From Lycium barbarum (lineage: Eukaryota > Streptophyta > Magnoliopsida > Solanales > Solanaceae): a stretch of 64,000 nt of DNA. A model generated the notes under the pieces. It was not told where the DNA came from. It did no database searches and was given only the letters and a program-made list of their open reading frames with translations. Positions 47,149-59,545 of the stretch are shown piece by piece (position 1 is the stretch's first letter; the number at the start of each line of letters is the position of its first letter). The stretch is taken from contig NC_083346.1 in NCBI RefSeq assembly GCF_019175385.1, positions 83,838,543-83,902,542 of the forward strand. Reading direction: 5' to 3'. The translations under genes were made by a program, and so were the position numbers.

Positions 47149-50044
47149 TGTTATATCTCGTATTTTGCGCATTCGGAAAATTTGAAATAATTTTGACTTG
47201 TAAGAAATAAGGCTATGTTTTTATTTTATTTAAAATATGTGTGATATTCATGAAAAATATTGATGCGGAGATACGGAGGAAGGCCAAGGGCAAAATTGGA
47301 ATTTTGGGAATTTGTTCCGTGAATTACCAAATAAGATCCATAATAAATTTGGGCTCAAAAAAATAAGAGACATTAAGGCCCAAATCAAAGGGGTGGCCGG
47401 CCATATGGCCAAGGCCCAACCCATGGGAAAATTATTCCATGTGACAATAAATAAATGGGTCTTCTTCATCTTTATCAAGAAGTTTCAAGAAAAACACACA
47501 AAATATTTGAGAGCACTTCAAAGGCCATTCGGCCGAACCAAAGAAAAAAAAAAATTCAAGTCCTTCAACTTTAATCCAAAAATCTCTTCCTTCTTGAATT
47601 CTTATTAAGTTCAAGATCCTCTACAACATGGCATAATTAGTTAGGCGAGAGGACTACGTTTGTGGCAAGTGGAAATTTGAAGAAAAAGGTAAGATATTTA
47701 TTCTCTTATGTTATGGAAGAAGTATATATGTTATAATGATTAGAATTGCATGAAAATCATGAAATTGGTGTGAGTGTGTGCATGGCCGTGTGGTGTGTGT
47801 GAGGCCGTGTGGTGTGGTGGTGAAGGGGAGATGAGTTAAATTTTATTTAGCTCGTTAGTTGTGTCGTTGTGGCATTTATGATGTAAATAAAGGTTTAATA
47901 ATTCGAGTCGGCATTGAAATTGATTATAAGTCGTTATAAGGGATTATGTGATTCTAGTATAGTTTTTAGGTAATTACGGAAGAAAAATTCTAAAATGTGA
48001 ATTATTGTTGTTGTTAATGAATTTGGAAGAAAACAATGCGACTTGGTAGTTTCGTTGCATTTGTAGAAGTTTCGGATGGAATATGGAGTTGGCGGGATTG
48101 TTTGGATCCTTAAATGTTGTTTGAAATGCTCTTGAATTATGTTTGCATAATCTTGAATTAGTAAATGAATATGAAAATGTTGATATTAGTTCGAAAGTGT
48201 GGAGTTGGAATAGAAGTTGTTGCACTATGTGGAAAGGAAGACTAGTTGTGTTCGGATGTGTTTTGTAGTGATTATTGATGTTGTTGGTATTGTTGTGGGT
48301 GTTGTTGTTGATATTTTGGCCGAGTTAATTCTCGGGGATGTTGTATTTATAGGGGAAATGCTGCCGGAATTTCTGTAGACAAATATGGGTTTAAGATTGA
48401 ATTCCTAAAAGCTTATAATTCACATTTGGTAATTATGACCAATTGTAGATTTTGGAGGAAACGGGATTTGAGTTCGGACGAGCGTAAAACGCAAATAAGG
48501 TATGTAAAGCCCTACCTTTCCTTCTTTTGGCATGTCCTAGGTGTACTAGGCTGTGATTTGAGCCTCGGGGAAGATTCTGTTCATGGGAATCCGAGTTCGA
48601 TTTTTATGATATTTCATTCAATGAAATTGAATTAGAACCCTTGTATTTTGTTGGAAAGAAATGTTCTAATATCTGTAACTTTCACAAACGTAACCGATTC
48701 GTCTTGAAACTTTCATGGATGACTCCATAGAGTCTAATGTTTGTAAATCACGTACGCCACCTCGACTAGAATCGTCTTGAAACATTCTTTGTCCTATTTG
48801 ACTTATTTCTTTATGATATCAAAAAGGGACTTTTGCTTATGATTTTAGCTACCAAAGAATAATGTTCTAATTGCTCCATTACATTCTGATATACACTTTG
48901 AACTACAAATATGATTTCAGAAGTACTTTTGTGAGACAGACCTTATATCGTTCAGTTGTTTAAACTAGTCTACCTAACTTGTCATCATGTTATTATATCA
49001 AGTCTTTACAAATGTTTTATATGTAAATTGCATTTAGTTTCTCACTACTCCGCTCGTGCATGTTACTATGATATCGTTCGCCGGATCCCGGACCGGTTTT
49101 GTGATCGTGTGTACTATGACATATTCGGCAGTATGATGTGTTACGGTTCCCGAGACCTCGCCATAGGGCCGGGTACCGTTTGCATACGGCGTTATGATGT
49201 GATATGGCATATGTTATGTTTGATGATATGATATGTATGATGATACGATATGTTATGGGATTGTACGGAGATTTGAAACTTTCTGGAGTATGATGTGTTG
49301 TGGCGCCAGCGTCGGAGTCGCGACCACGTTCCTGAGCCTTATGCATAATTTCTTTTTGTTTGCATTATGTACACATGTTTTCAGCACATGTTTTGATATA
49401 CTGATTCAGTATTCTCTCTCTGTACCTTTCACTTCAGTTGTGGTTTGAATTTCTGTACTCTATGCTTTACATACTCAGTACATCTTTCGTACTGACCCCC
49501 TTTCTTCGGGGGCTGCGTTTCATGCCCGCAGGTACAGACGTTCGTGATCCGCCAGTGTAGGCCATACATTCTGCTACTACAGAGTGCTCCTTTGATCCGG
49601 AGCCCATATTTTGGTATATATCTTTTGTCATGTATATGCTTCTGTATATTTGACTATTTGGGGTACGGCGGGGCCCTATCCCGTCATATGCTTCCGTTAT
49701 GACTTGTAGAGGCCTGTAGTCATATATGTGGGTCATGGGTCGTGTGTGTGTTCGTTTTGTTTATGATTTGCGTCTTAATGCGGTCCCGTCTGTTTTAGCG
49801 GCCAAGATGGCCCGTATGTTTGTATATGTGCATATATTCGGCGATGTATATTTCGCCGCCCCTTTTGGCTCTGATATGATATTTCTGTACGCGCGACCGC
49901 TTAAGATAATAATTATTTTCAGTTCTGTTTAAAATGACGAATATTAAATTTGAGTTAATCTATAATATGACGATTTGGTATGTAAGTCTGTTTTGGGTGT
50001 CCAACTAGGGCACCAGTCGCGGCCCACGGGGCTGGGTCGTGACA
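47149..50044 (+). mobile_element. Element E 3' LTR
   Basis: 2,896 bp, TGTTATATCTCG to GGGTCGTGACA, followed by TSD AGTAC (50045-50049) matching 30112-30116. It differs from the 5' LTR by scattered substitutions and small indels, so E is not a fresh insertion. Triple hairpin at 49476-49531. Confidence 0.95.
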
Positions 50045-50049
50045 AGTAC

Positions 50050-50133
50050 AGGTTGAACGATAGATAGTATGATAAGGGGTGCTCGGTAGCCAATACTGGG
50101 TACCTGTCATGGCCCTCTGGTTGGGTCGTGACA
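50050..50133 (+). mobile_element. Solo LTR D, second part
   Basis: The last 84 bp of D, ending GGTTGGGTCGTGACA and followed by TSD CTTAG. Its ACCTGTCA...GGGTCGTGACA end resembles the end of LTR F, which still has a complete R-U5. Confidence 0.88.
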
Positions 50134-50138
50134 CTTAG

Positions 50139-50758
50139 CATACTTGACTAAAGCTAGAGAAAATTGGGCAGCATCTCCTTTGTTTATAAAACTTCCTCCA
50201 TATCATATAGCAACTCCCAAACATCAATAATAACATTCACAACATCATAACGATAGTCTTTATTGACCTACATTATCCATATTTCCCAATTCACTTCAAA
50301 TCATCCATATCCATGGTCATAGCACACTATTACGTTCACCCATATACAATGCCTATCGCATGTTCCAAATGTCATTTATAACATAATCATAATCACAACA
50401 TATCAAGAATCATGACTCAATCCAAGCCACTACTCAAAAATATCAATATTCTCACATTCATGACCCATTTTCTTTCTCCTTCTACAATCCAAATATTTCA
50501 ACTTGTCACTACCTCAAACAACATGGAAAGACCATAAAACTTACCTTAGATGGTGTTGGAATGGAACTTGGGTTGAAACACTTCACTTGAGCAAAACCCT
50601 AGTTCCACCTCTACTTGGATTTCTTGTCTTGGATGAGCTTTGATGAGTTTATTACACTTGATTCTCTTGGTTTAGTGAAGTTGATCATTAAATATCTCTT
50701 GAATTCTTGTAGAAAAGGTGTGGAGAAATATTCTAGAGAGTTCTTGAAAGAAGGGGAG
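50139..50758 (-). mobile_element. LTR G (minus strand), right fragment
   Basis: It continues G after D's TSD. GGCAGCATCTCC is the reverse of the shared GGAGATGCTGCC module, and AAACTTACCTTAGATGG is a reverse donor-like site also seen in J (58830-58846). It ends where F begins at 50759. Confidence 0.75.
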
Positions 50759-51751
50759 TGTTACACCCCGTAACTTTTGTACATTGAGACTCGTTGGGAA
50801 TTAACTATTCAATCGCAACATCGGAGTTGGTATCGAGAAGATGCAAGATCATAGGTGCTCGTGTTACAATTATAAGAGTTCGAGTTCGCGTAATAGGTTA
50901 TAGGAGGATTGGAAAACCAGTGAATTAAGGAGATTAAGCTTCCGAGGCTTTGAAAGAAAGTTGGGCAAGGTTTGGTACTGAAATTTTGGTCTAACTAGAA
51001 GAAGGAAAATGTTTTGGCATATTCAGAGTTTTGAAGTAAACCAAAAGTCTAAAGTGAAGTTCGGGAAGTCTATTTTCCAACGCAATAAACCGCTCCTCGA
51101 TAGGACATCGGAGTAAGGAGATATGGACATTACAAGATGGGCTGGCAGACCAGGAAAATGGTCTGCGCGAACGCGCGAGGGAGTGGCGCGGACGCGCAGA
51201 AGACCAAGAGCCAACACAGTGCGAACGCGCTGAGTAAATTTGAGACCCGGATTCAGGACGAAGGTTATACTATAAGAATGTAATAATAACCTATATGTGA
51301 CATTTGGAGACTATATGATGTGAATTAGTTCATATGTTACTTGACGAAAAGCCCTCATTGCTGCAAGCTAAGTGGGCCCACATACCGGAGTTTTGTATGG
51401 AACATATGAAGAGATATACGAGTAGTACATGAAAAGTTGAGGAAGTCCTAAGAAGGACCCATAAGCCAAATATGGGCATAAGCCCTCTAAAAGGACGATT
51501 TAAGGAAACGTTTTCGGATAATCGGAATTGGAGGGGCCAAAACGATATTATAAGTTTGGAATTTGGACAAACGCCAAGAATGAAATTTGTAGATAATTGA
51601 AATATATTTCCAACCATAGGTTGTGGGCCCTCACTCGATATCGGGATCAAGCGTTATGACCTTTTTACGGAATGAAGGTCCAGTCAGAAAAAAGTAAGCC
51701 AGCGCGATCGCGCTGAACGATTTCAGGGTCGGTGCAGGAAGATTCTGGAGC

Positions 51752-51762
51752 TCTATTTAAAG
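51752..51762 (+). promoter_or_regulatory. TATA box of LTR F
   Basis: CTATTTAAAGG, followed by a C-rich stretch with CTTCACAAAACACCTC similar to the start region of LTR B. The F 3' LTR has the counterpart near 61725. Confidence 0.6.
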
Positions 51763-52879
51763 GGGCCAAGCCCCCATTTTCTTCACAAAACACCTCAAAA
51801 ACCTCTCCAAAATTCTGGAGAGATCTCCCCAACTCCCCAAACATAATTTAGTCTAAACCAGGTATAATTCCCAAATTCCGGTCCAGACGGCGTATAGTTA
51901 CAACTACAAATTTGTGTATTAATGCGCTGTGGCTTAAGGTCAAGGTGGAGGAGTGAAGATTATTATCGAGATAAAGGTATGAATCTCTTGCTATTAACAT
52001 TAATCTTAATTTATTTACGGAGAAGGAGCTGTAAAATTGTTATAAATTGATTCTGTGATGAAAATATGGGACAAACACCATATGGGGTGTTTATGAAGTA
52101 TTTTGGAGTTGGAAATATTAAGGTTAATGTTGGTATTGTTGCAATTTTTGTTGGTTGTTGAATTGAGAATTCGGGCTAGGCATATAAACAAGGGAGATGC
52201 TGCCCGATTTTCGGCAGAATATAGAATAGTATAATTTGAAACTCGGAATAAGTGTGTGATATGGAGACTAACGTAGTGCGAATCCTCTCGAATGTAGATT
52301 TACGAGCTCGGATGAATAAGCATAGCTAATTGGAGATTGAACAGATATGTTAAGGCTCGTCCCTTTCTTTCAAAGGCATGATTCCTACGTTATGATCTAA
52401 TAAATGTTTCCATATCTTCCTTGTTTTCAAAAGTTAGGAGTCTATGGTCCCAAGGCATGATTACTTTCCCGATAACCCGTCGATGTTTTCCAAAATGTCC
52501 GTATGTTTCCAAAATAAAGGTTTATGGTTTTGTAAGCTTTTATGACAATAACGATGGATATGGTTTACAATGACAACGAGGATGTCAAGGATGAGAATAT
52601 TTCTATGGCGACTATGATTAGAAAGGTTTTATGTTTAAAAGGTTCCAAGTTTACGATTTCAACGACGATATGAGAATGTTGAGCTATTTATTGATCTCTC
52701 AATTTATTCATTGATGGGGAATTTATATTCTAAATCTTCCAAAGTATATGAATTGATGCCTCATGAAATTGTGATTTTATTTTATGTTCTGCCTAATGCT
52801 ATTCTTCATTGATAGTCTCGCCTTATAACAATTGTCCCTTCAAGGTGAGACACGATGACCATGATGATTCCATAATATA

Positions 52880-52911
52880 ATCGGAGGTTACCGACCTTAC
52901 GTCACTCCGAT
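52880..52911 (+). other. Hairpin with TGACGTAAGGTCG loop in LTR F
   Basis: ATCGGAG/CTCCGAT stem. The loop on the reverse strand reads TGACGTAAGGTCG as in K and J. It lies about 0.45 kb before the triple hairpin. Confidence 0.7.
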
Positions 52912-52953
52912 GGATACATGACTTTCTTTGGGCTCTCCTGCATGCTGCTTATA

Positions 52954-52956
<3 letters not shown>

Positions 52957-53001
<45 letters not shown>
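52957..53001. repeat. (AT)n microsatellite in LTR F
   Basis: About 45 bp of AT repeats. Unlike the arrays in D and K it lies downstream in R-U5, not at the TATA position. Confidence 0.95.
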
Positions 53002-53007
<6 letters not shown>

Positions 53008-53359
53008 GGGGAATATGGGGAAAAGGGACACATGTTGCGCTATAGACGCATTGCCACCTGGTCAGTTGGCGTAATATGATATGATATAATCCCGGACGCT
53101 GGCCATATGTGGTTACATGAATCAGGGCCGACGTTGCTCGGCGACACGATATGTTCTATTTTCTATATATACGAAAAAGAAATGTTTTTCAAAAGAAAGC
53201 TAGCATGCATGCCACCCGCCTTAAGAGGCACTCATATGTACAAGTTACTCTTTTATCTTACGATATGCTCTATATTTCCATTCTGTTATTACTCATACTT
53301 TACATCCCTTATTATGTTACTATTCATGCCTTACATACTCGTACATTACTCGTATTGAC

Positions 53360-53394
53360 GTCCCTTCCTGTGGACTCTGCTTTCATGCCCGCAG
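53360..53394 (+). other. Hairpins 2 and 3 of the LTR F triple module
   Basis: Stem 2 is GTCC/GGAC (53360-53375) where A, B, C and E have CCCCC/GGGGG: both sides changed and pairing is kept. Stem 3 is CTGC/GCAG (53377-53394). Stem 1 is degraded. Confidence 0.7.
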
Positions 53395-54087
53395 GATCAG
53401 GTAGCCAGTCAGGCGATTCGCAGAAGTAGGATCTCCCCTCAGCAGCAGTCAGTACGCTCCATTGATCTGGAGCTACAACCTTTAGGTATGCTTTTCCGTT
53501 ACGTACATATAAGGGTACGGCAGGGCCTTGTCCTGTCATTTCTACAGTTTGTATTCTATAGAGGTCTGTAGACAGTGATATGTAGTCTTGTTGTTACGTA
53601 GCCTCGTCGGTACTTATTTTGTTATACAGTATATATGAAGGGGCCAATCGGCTTCCGCTGTTACTCTGAGTACTTGTGTTTATATGTATGCGTTGGCCGT
53701 GAGTACCTGGTATGGTGTCTTTTATGTTAATTGATCAGGAGACATCATAGCACAGTTACAGATTGTACATGGGCCCAGGACAGTCAGTGAGAAGTAGATG
53801 CAAGTATAGGGGTGCTTGGCCAGTAATGGTCAGGTACCTGTCACGACTCATCGGTTTGGGTCGTGACAAAAGTGGTATCAGAGCAGTTCGTCCTAGGGAT
53901 TGTCTACAGACTGTGTCCGGTAGAGTCCTGTTTTGTGGTTGTGAAGCCGGCCACACTTATAAATAGGAGGCTGCAGGGCATTTAGGAATCATTGACCTTC
54001 CTTCTATCTTAGATCGTGATAGAGCCAGATTCTAGGGAAGATTGCTTCTAATCCTTTTTCCTGTAGGTAAGTGCAGACTGACGAGAG

Positions 54088-54582
54088 ATGAAGAGATCAG
54101 CTTCAGATAGTGGGGGTGCTAAGAAGGCCCCCAGAGTCGATTTAGGGCCCCAGGCTCCAGGACCGACCAAGAGGAGCCTCAGTTATTCTATCGAGACTGA
54201 TCCCTCGGAGGACCCAGCGATGATTACTCCAGAGTTCCTAACTCCCCGGGAGGAGGACCCCCCAGAGGACAGCTATGACACAGATCCGTCTGACTATTCG
54301 TCTGGGACACCGGAGGAGGAGATTCCTGAGGCCGTGCCAGCTGCTCCTATGGCAGAGCACTACGTCAGACCGGCCTCCCCGGTGAGTGTTACAGACTACT
54401 CCAGCCCCCTATCCTGGTCGTCGGTAAACCAAGAATTGCCTGGTTATCTATATTCCTCGGATTCAGACGAAAGAGATGACGAAGGTCAGACGAGCAGATG
54501 GCGGGTAGAGGATGATGAGGAGCACACATCACATTACAGTCCACCAGGTCAGACTAGAGACCGATCGGTTACAGGTATATGA
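54088..54582 (+). CDS. Hypothetical acidic protein in the gag position of element F
   Basis: A 164-codon open frame starts 215 bp after the primer site, where gag starts in E (200 bp). I do not recognise the protein. It begins basic (MKRSASDSGGAKKAPR) and becomes rich in Pro, Ser, Asp and Glu (EEDPPEDSYDTDPSDYSSG, YSSDSDERDDEGQ), which suggests disorder. It has no zinc knuckle, capsid-like motif, membrane segment or signal peptide. The surrounding element is full of stops, so a clean frame this long is notable. It could be a vestigial gag N-terminus, a captured exon, or chance in GC-richer DNA. Confidence 0.45.
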   Translation: MKRSASDSGGAKKAPRVDLGPQAPGPTKRSLSYSIETDPSEDPAMITPEFLTPREEDPPEDSYDTDPSDYSSGTPEEEIPEAVPAAPMAEHYVRPASPVSVTDYSSPLSWSSVNQELPGYLYSSDSDERDDEGQTSRWRVEDDEEHTSHYSPPGQTRDRSVTGI

Positions 54583-54918
54583 GTCCTTATTGGAATTTTC
54601 TATGTATGTGTATTTCATGTAGATTATTTAAAGGTGGCGAGCTGAAACCCAAAGAGGCTGATAACCAAATATTTACAAGTAACGGCGATCAAGGTGTCTT
54701 CGCCACTAGTGGGAATCGGGAAACCTAGGATGAAAGGTAGTCATACATATAGATGAAAGGTGAATGTTGAGAATTAAAAAGGCTAAAGTAGTAATTATGT
54801 AGTCGGAAGAGTAAGAGGGCCTTTCTAATTCGGAGGGAGATGCGTTACGAGAACATTTTGGAATCTTTCAAGACTTCTACTTGCTTTAAATTAGGTGATA
54901 AAGGCCATGCAGTAAAGT

Positions 54919-55021
54919 GGATATGATTATACCAATGTTAACGCACCGAATTTTCTCAGAGTTTCAAGGTTAAACGTGCTGGGGTGAGAGAAATCTTAGG
55001 ATGGATGACCCCCTGGGAAGT
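54919..55021 (+). other. 5S rRNA-derived segment in element F
   Basis: It aligns from 5S position 1 (GGATATGATTATACCA). GTTAAACGTGCT (box A, one change) is at 54969-54980, then AGGATGGATGACC and CCTGGGAAGT. It lies about 1.05 kb from the primer site, the extra distance matching the 495-bp open frame. Confidence 0.85.
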
Positions 55022-56829
55022 GTACAAAAAGCCCTATAAATCTAAACATAAGGGGTAAATGAGAAGGTAAAGTAGTCTAAGGGAAATTAGAGTGTGCGGA
55101 GTGGTTGGAAACCCCAAGAGGTCGTGTACGACGAGGCAGACTAGACCTGTGAAGAGAAAGAAGTTGCGTCACAGCTCTAGAATTAGGGAGTTTGAACAGT
55201 GTTTGGAAATATTTTGTAAGCGAGATGGTAGTAATTATACATATACGTATGCACATGATATCCCATACATGGCTATATCAGCGGGTATGTGTATCCCAGC
55301 AACTAACGTTGCGGTGTGTGGAAGGCATTAATCGGACAGGGTAACGGAGTTCAAGGGACAAAACAAAAGACGTGGTACAAATGTTACCAGATAAGTTGAT
55401 GTTACTTTCACTACAGGTTAGGCTTGGAAGGTTCTAATGCAACAACATCTAGAAAAGAAAGAAATTGAGTAGATGGAAGGTAAGGAGATCAAAATGTCGG
55501 GAGAAGTCGAAAGTAAGAAATATGAGTGAGTAAAGCCTCCAAGAGAGACGACGGGCAAAGCATGAGACTATTTGGATAAAAATTTGAAGGCAGGCGTGAA
55601 AAAGGGATTAGGGTGTGGTAGTATGGAACAAAAAAAACGAATTTCGATAAGTGGGGCTAAAAGAAGAGTGACCATGACGAGGAATGAGAAGTAAGAGAAA
55701 GAACGGTTAGGCCTTGCGATGATGTTTAGAGATTTCTAACTCTTGAAAGATATATTTACAAAGGGATAAATGTGTAGCCATATTGGTATGGTTGCCTCGG
55801 ACATGGTGAAGTTTTCCTAAAATATGACTTAAGAATAGAACGGATTTACACGTTTAAAGGAATAGTTCACAAACTTCAAAGCCGATACTAGAAGTAACAA
55901 GAGAAGAAAGGTGCTTGAGAAGGGAGAAACCCAAGGAAGGTTAAGGATGAAAGTAGGAAAGGTGTACTAATGTGTTAGTCGAAGGAAGAGGAGAACATTT
56001 AGGAGGAAAGTAACTAGAAATCTTTAACCATGAGAGTAAGAAGGATACTTTAATGAATTGGCGGTAGGAAACTGATTACTCATCGAGGAAAGAACAAGGA
56101 TGATGAGTCGACACAATTGATTAGAAAATTAATGAAATGGAATGAGAATTCATGTGAAGACTGAGAGATTGATCTTAGAGGAAATGGAATGAAATGCAAG
56201 GAACGTCCATGGAAGACCATTCGGCCGTAGTATCATAAAGACGGATGAAGACCCGATGAACAAGAATAGAGAGAGTGGAAACTGTAAGAATTCTGTGCTA
56301 AGAGCAAAAGTAGCAGGACGCTCGAAAAACATGGACGCGCAGCTACAACATAAACGCGTACTTAAGAAGGATTATAAGTAAGTGAGCTAAGCGGGTGAAA
56401 GGACTAGTAGTGGATGGAAAGGGTATGGAAATGTTGACAAAATGATGATATAGACATAAATTGAAGGAGAACTCAAGATAAGAAGAATTCTAGATATGTT
56501 ATAAGTAAAGTCGGGAATAGAAAAACAAGGAGTAAGGTATAATCGAAGACTTCATAAAGGACGTGGTGAATCTCGGTGTCCCCATTAACTTACAGGTTTG
56601 GAAAACCGTTAGTCATAAAAAGACAGAGGTGTGAAACGACGGAAAAGAAGGCATCGAAATTGGATATCCTTATGAGTATTCCAATTGAACGCAAGAGTGT
56701 AGCAAGCAAAAAGGATAAATAAGGCAGACCATACGATGACAGAACCTCGACCTTGAGAAGGTCGCGAAGGGCGGTAGATAATTGCCGATGATGATGGACA
56801 TTCGAAAGCTATTGGTGTATTGGGACCTC

Positions 56830-56850
56830 CTTAATAAGGGGGGAAGAAAA
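56830..56850 (+). other. Internal polypurine-like tract in element F
   Basis: CTTAATAAGGGGGGAAGAAAA, matching the position of the internal G-rich tract in A, B and K. Confidence 0.45.
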
Positions 56851-57638
56851 TACTATACTTGAAAGGAGCTATGACGTTTCAAGCTCCAGAAAAGGAGATT
56901 TATTAGCTCAGGGCCAGAGCTCGAGGTGTATTGATGTATTGAAGTAATGGAAGGAAGTAAAAACGAATTGACAATAAGTGTGTCATGAGGTAGACCTAGG
57001 GAGAAAGTATGGGAGATAAATCAAGAAAGCACCTTACGCTAAGATGAACTATGATATGTTTAGACCATGATTTGAATCCCTTATATCGGGCAAATTTGCG
57101 CCGTACCTAAGTACATAGTGACATGTCTTAAAGGGTAATGAAAAGAGCAAGAAAGGTCTTCAAACCAAATTCACAAAGAGCGATAGAGAGGATGACGAAC
57201 CTAAAGAACACTTGGTGTCACGACCCAGCTAGGGGCCGTGACGGGTACCTGGAGATAGCCACCGAGCACCACTCGTTCTGCTACTCACCTTACCCATTTA
57301 ATGCTCTTTTATCAATTCATGCTTAGGACATAAGAAAATCATCTTTTCATTTGAGAACATAAAAAATACTTTTATATACATAAGCCTCTCGGCCATCAAA
57401 ATAACATATACATATACATAAAAGCCTCTCGTGAGACCATCTACCCACACTGCGCATCTACGAACCTCTACCGGAGTGCTGAACATAGGGACGGGACAAG
57501 ACCCCGTCGTGCCCAAAAATACATATACATGGCCATAAATACACAAAAGAATAGTCATAAGCACCTCCGAGACAATGGAGGGATTCCAATCAGCTGACAG
57601 CTACTACGGATCTGGATCGAGCTCTCCTCCCTGTCTAC

Positions 57639-57695
57639 CTGTGGGCATGAACACATCATCCAAAGAAAACGGACGTCAGTACGATTATTGTACTG
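57639..57695 (-). other. Triple-hairpin module of LTR J
   Basis: The first stem is a perfect CAGTAC/GTACTG (57677-57695). On the minus strand the second region reads GTCC...GGAT, which still pairs with one G-U. The third stem is weak here. Confidence 0.6.
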
Positions 57696-58108
57696 AGTAT
57701 GAGAGGCATAGACAATGAAGTAAGACAATGATATAAAGAAGATACTCATATGGAACATCAGAATCTAACTGCCAAGTATAAGGAAACAAATCATGTTGTC
57801 TTACTTATGCTCATCATCATATCATATCATATATGCATCATGTATAAACTACCCGTCTATATCGGATCAGTGTGATAATCATAACATGAGCCTGCGTCCA
57901 GGCCTCCCGCGTCCGGGGTAACATCTCGTGCCGCCCACTAGTGGTGTCTGCCCATGCCATCTAGCCATGGTGTATCGCATAGCTGCCCGCCTTGGCGGTG
58001 ACTGCCAGGCCAAATAGGCGCGGTGTAATAGTAATATCATTAAATGCTCATCATAATATGCTTAGCTTATCATAATACATACTTAAGACTCAAGATCAAC
58101 CATACTCT

Positions 58109-58140
58109 ATCGGGGTGACGTAAGGTCGTGATCCCCCGAT
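58109..58140 (-). other. Covarying TGACGTAAGGTCG-loop hairpin in LTR J
   Basis: ATCGGGG/CCCCGAT stem. Compared with ATCGGAG/CTCCGAT in K and F, an A-T pair has become G-C on both sides. The loop keeps TGACGTAAGGTCG. Confidence 0.75.
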
Positions 58141-59150
58141 TTAATTATGGAACAATCATGGACATTCTGCCTCACCTTGAAGGAATTAGCATGTAAGGTG
58201 AGTGTAAGCGATAAATAACATCATTAGACTTTCTATACTTTAACTCGTTATCTTGTGTAGCTACTTATAGACATAGGCTCATGGATAAGAAACAAGTTAC
58301 GCTATAGGATTCATGACATTAGAAAGAAGGGACTAGCCTCATATACCTTTGTCGTTTAGCTAAGCTATCGTTCACGTGTTCTCCTCCAATATCACGTCGC
58401 TACCTTCACAAGAGAGTACGTTAGTTAATCAATTATGAGAACGTATTGTTATTTCTAGGAAAAATTGGGCACCATTTCCTTTGTTTCTACTAATTTTCCC
58501 ATGTTCTATTTCAACTCCCAAATATTTACAACAACACTTCACAATATCGTATCAACAATCGCCATTCATATATGTTGAGCAAAATCCACCATTTTCTCCA
58601 CATTTATGGTTATAGTTCGTTATCGCGTTTTCTCATATATAATGCTTATTTCCTGGTCTAAACATCATTTACAACATATTCATAATAATGGCACATCAAC
58701 GTTTATGGTTCCATTCAATTACTATTCAATTATGACACTATCCTCTCATTTAAGACCCATTTTCCATGTCTTTTCTACAATTCGGGTATCTTAACCTTCC
58801 AATACCTTAAACAATATGAAATGGTCATGAAACTTACCTTAGATGATGGTTGAACAGGCTTTGAATGGATTTACTCCTCTAGCACCAAAACCCTACTTCA
58901 CTCTTTTTGGGTTTTCTTGAGAAGGATGAACTTTGGTGTGATTCTCGCACTTGATTTCGTGGGTTTCATGTAGTGGATCACAAACTTCCTTTGGGTTTCT
59001 TGTGATGAAGAGTAGAGAGCATTCTAGAGGCTTCTTGAGAGGAAAATCGTGAAATTGAAATGAATTGGATGAGGTTTAGTCTCTTTTTAATGACTTAAAA
59101 TCTAATCCGGAATGAACAGTGACTGAGGTGTACAGTGGTCATAAACCCAC

Positions 59151-59390
59151 TTTACGGGCCGTATTCTGGTTTACGGTCCATCCTTTACAACCGTATTTAA
59201 GAATATCAAGACCAGAAAGGTAGGTTGAAGATCATGGCAGTTTACGACTCAGTTTACGGGCCGTATTTCAATTTACGGTCCGTATTCCAAGTCGTGTTTA
59301 ACCATTTGATGCATTTGACAGAAAGTTTAAATTTTGGAATGTTGAAGGACGATAGCACTTTACGGTCCGTAAATCGCTTTACGGGCCGTA
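59151..59390 (-). repeat. TTTACGGNCCGTA motif array in LTR J U3
   Basis: At least six copies of a palindromic core ACGGNCCGT occur in about 240 bp (59151, 59169, 59253, 59272, 59359, 59378), plus looser ones. In the element's orientation this is the promoter-proximal part of the LTR. Confidence 0.75.
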
Positions 59391-59545
59391 TTCCATTTTA
59401 TACCACTGGGCTGAAATGAAATTCTGCAGCTTTCTTATTTCCAAAGTTCATAAATAGTCATCCCCTACTTAGTAAAACATCGCACACTCATGCCCTTCGT
59501 TGGTATATTCATTGTTGGCTCATGAAATATTTCTGAGGTGTAACA

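Larger units (their letters stand above)
50759..53868 (+). mobile_element. Element F 5' LTR
   Basis: 3,110 bp, TGTTACACCCCG to GGGTCGTGACA, with the primer site at 53873-53884. Upstream are CpG-rich GCGCGAACGCGC-type repeats (51162-51232; GCGCGATCGCGC at 51702-51713), TATA-like CTATTTAAAGG at 51752-51762, then GGAGATGCTGCCCG near 52193, the TGACGT-loop hairpin (52880-52911), (AT)n at 52957-53001 and a triple hairpin with a weakened first stem (53342-53394). Confidence 0.93.
53869..57215 (+). mobile_element. Element F internal region, part before LTR J
   Basis: Primer site 53873-53884, conserved leader (about 53940-54020), a 164-codon open frame (54088-54582), a 5S-derived segment (54919-55021), then about 2 kb colinear with A's internal region and including an internal G-rich tract (56830-56850). 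No gag-pol is present. It ends with CTTGG (57211-57215), the TSD of J. Confidence 0.87.
57216..59545 (-). mobile_element. Solo LTR J (minus strand)
   Basis: 2,330 bp. The plus strand starts TGTCACGACCC and ends GTGTAACA. Flanks are CTTGG (57211-57215) and CTCGG (59546-59550), a TSD with one change. It carries the triple hairpin (about 57639-57695), the covarying TGACGT-loop hairpin (58109-58140), a reverse donor-like site (58837-58846), and an array of TTTACGGNCCGTA motifs (59151-59390) at its own 5' end. Confidence 0.9.
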
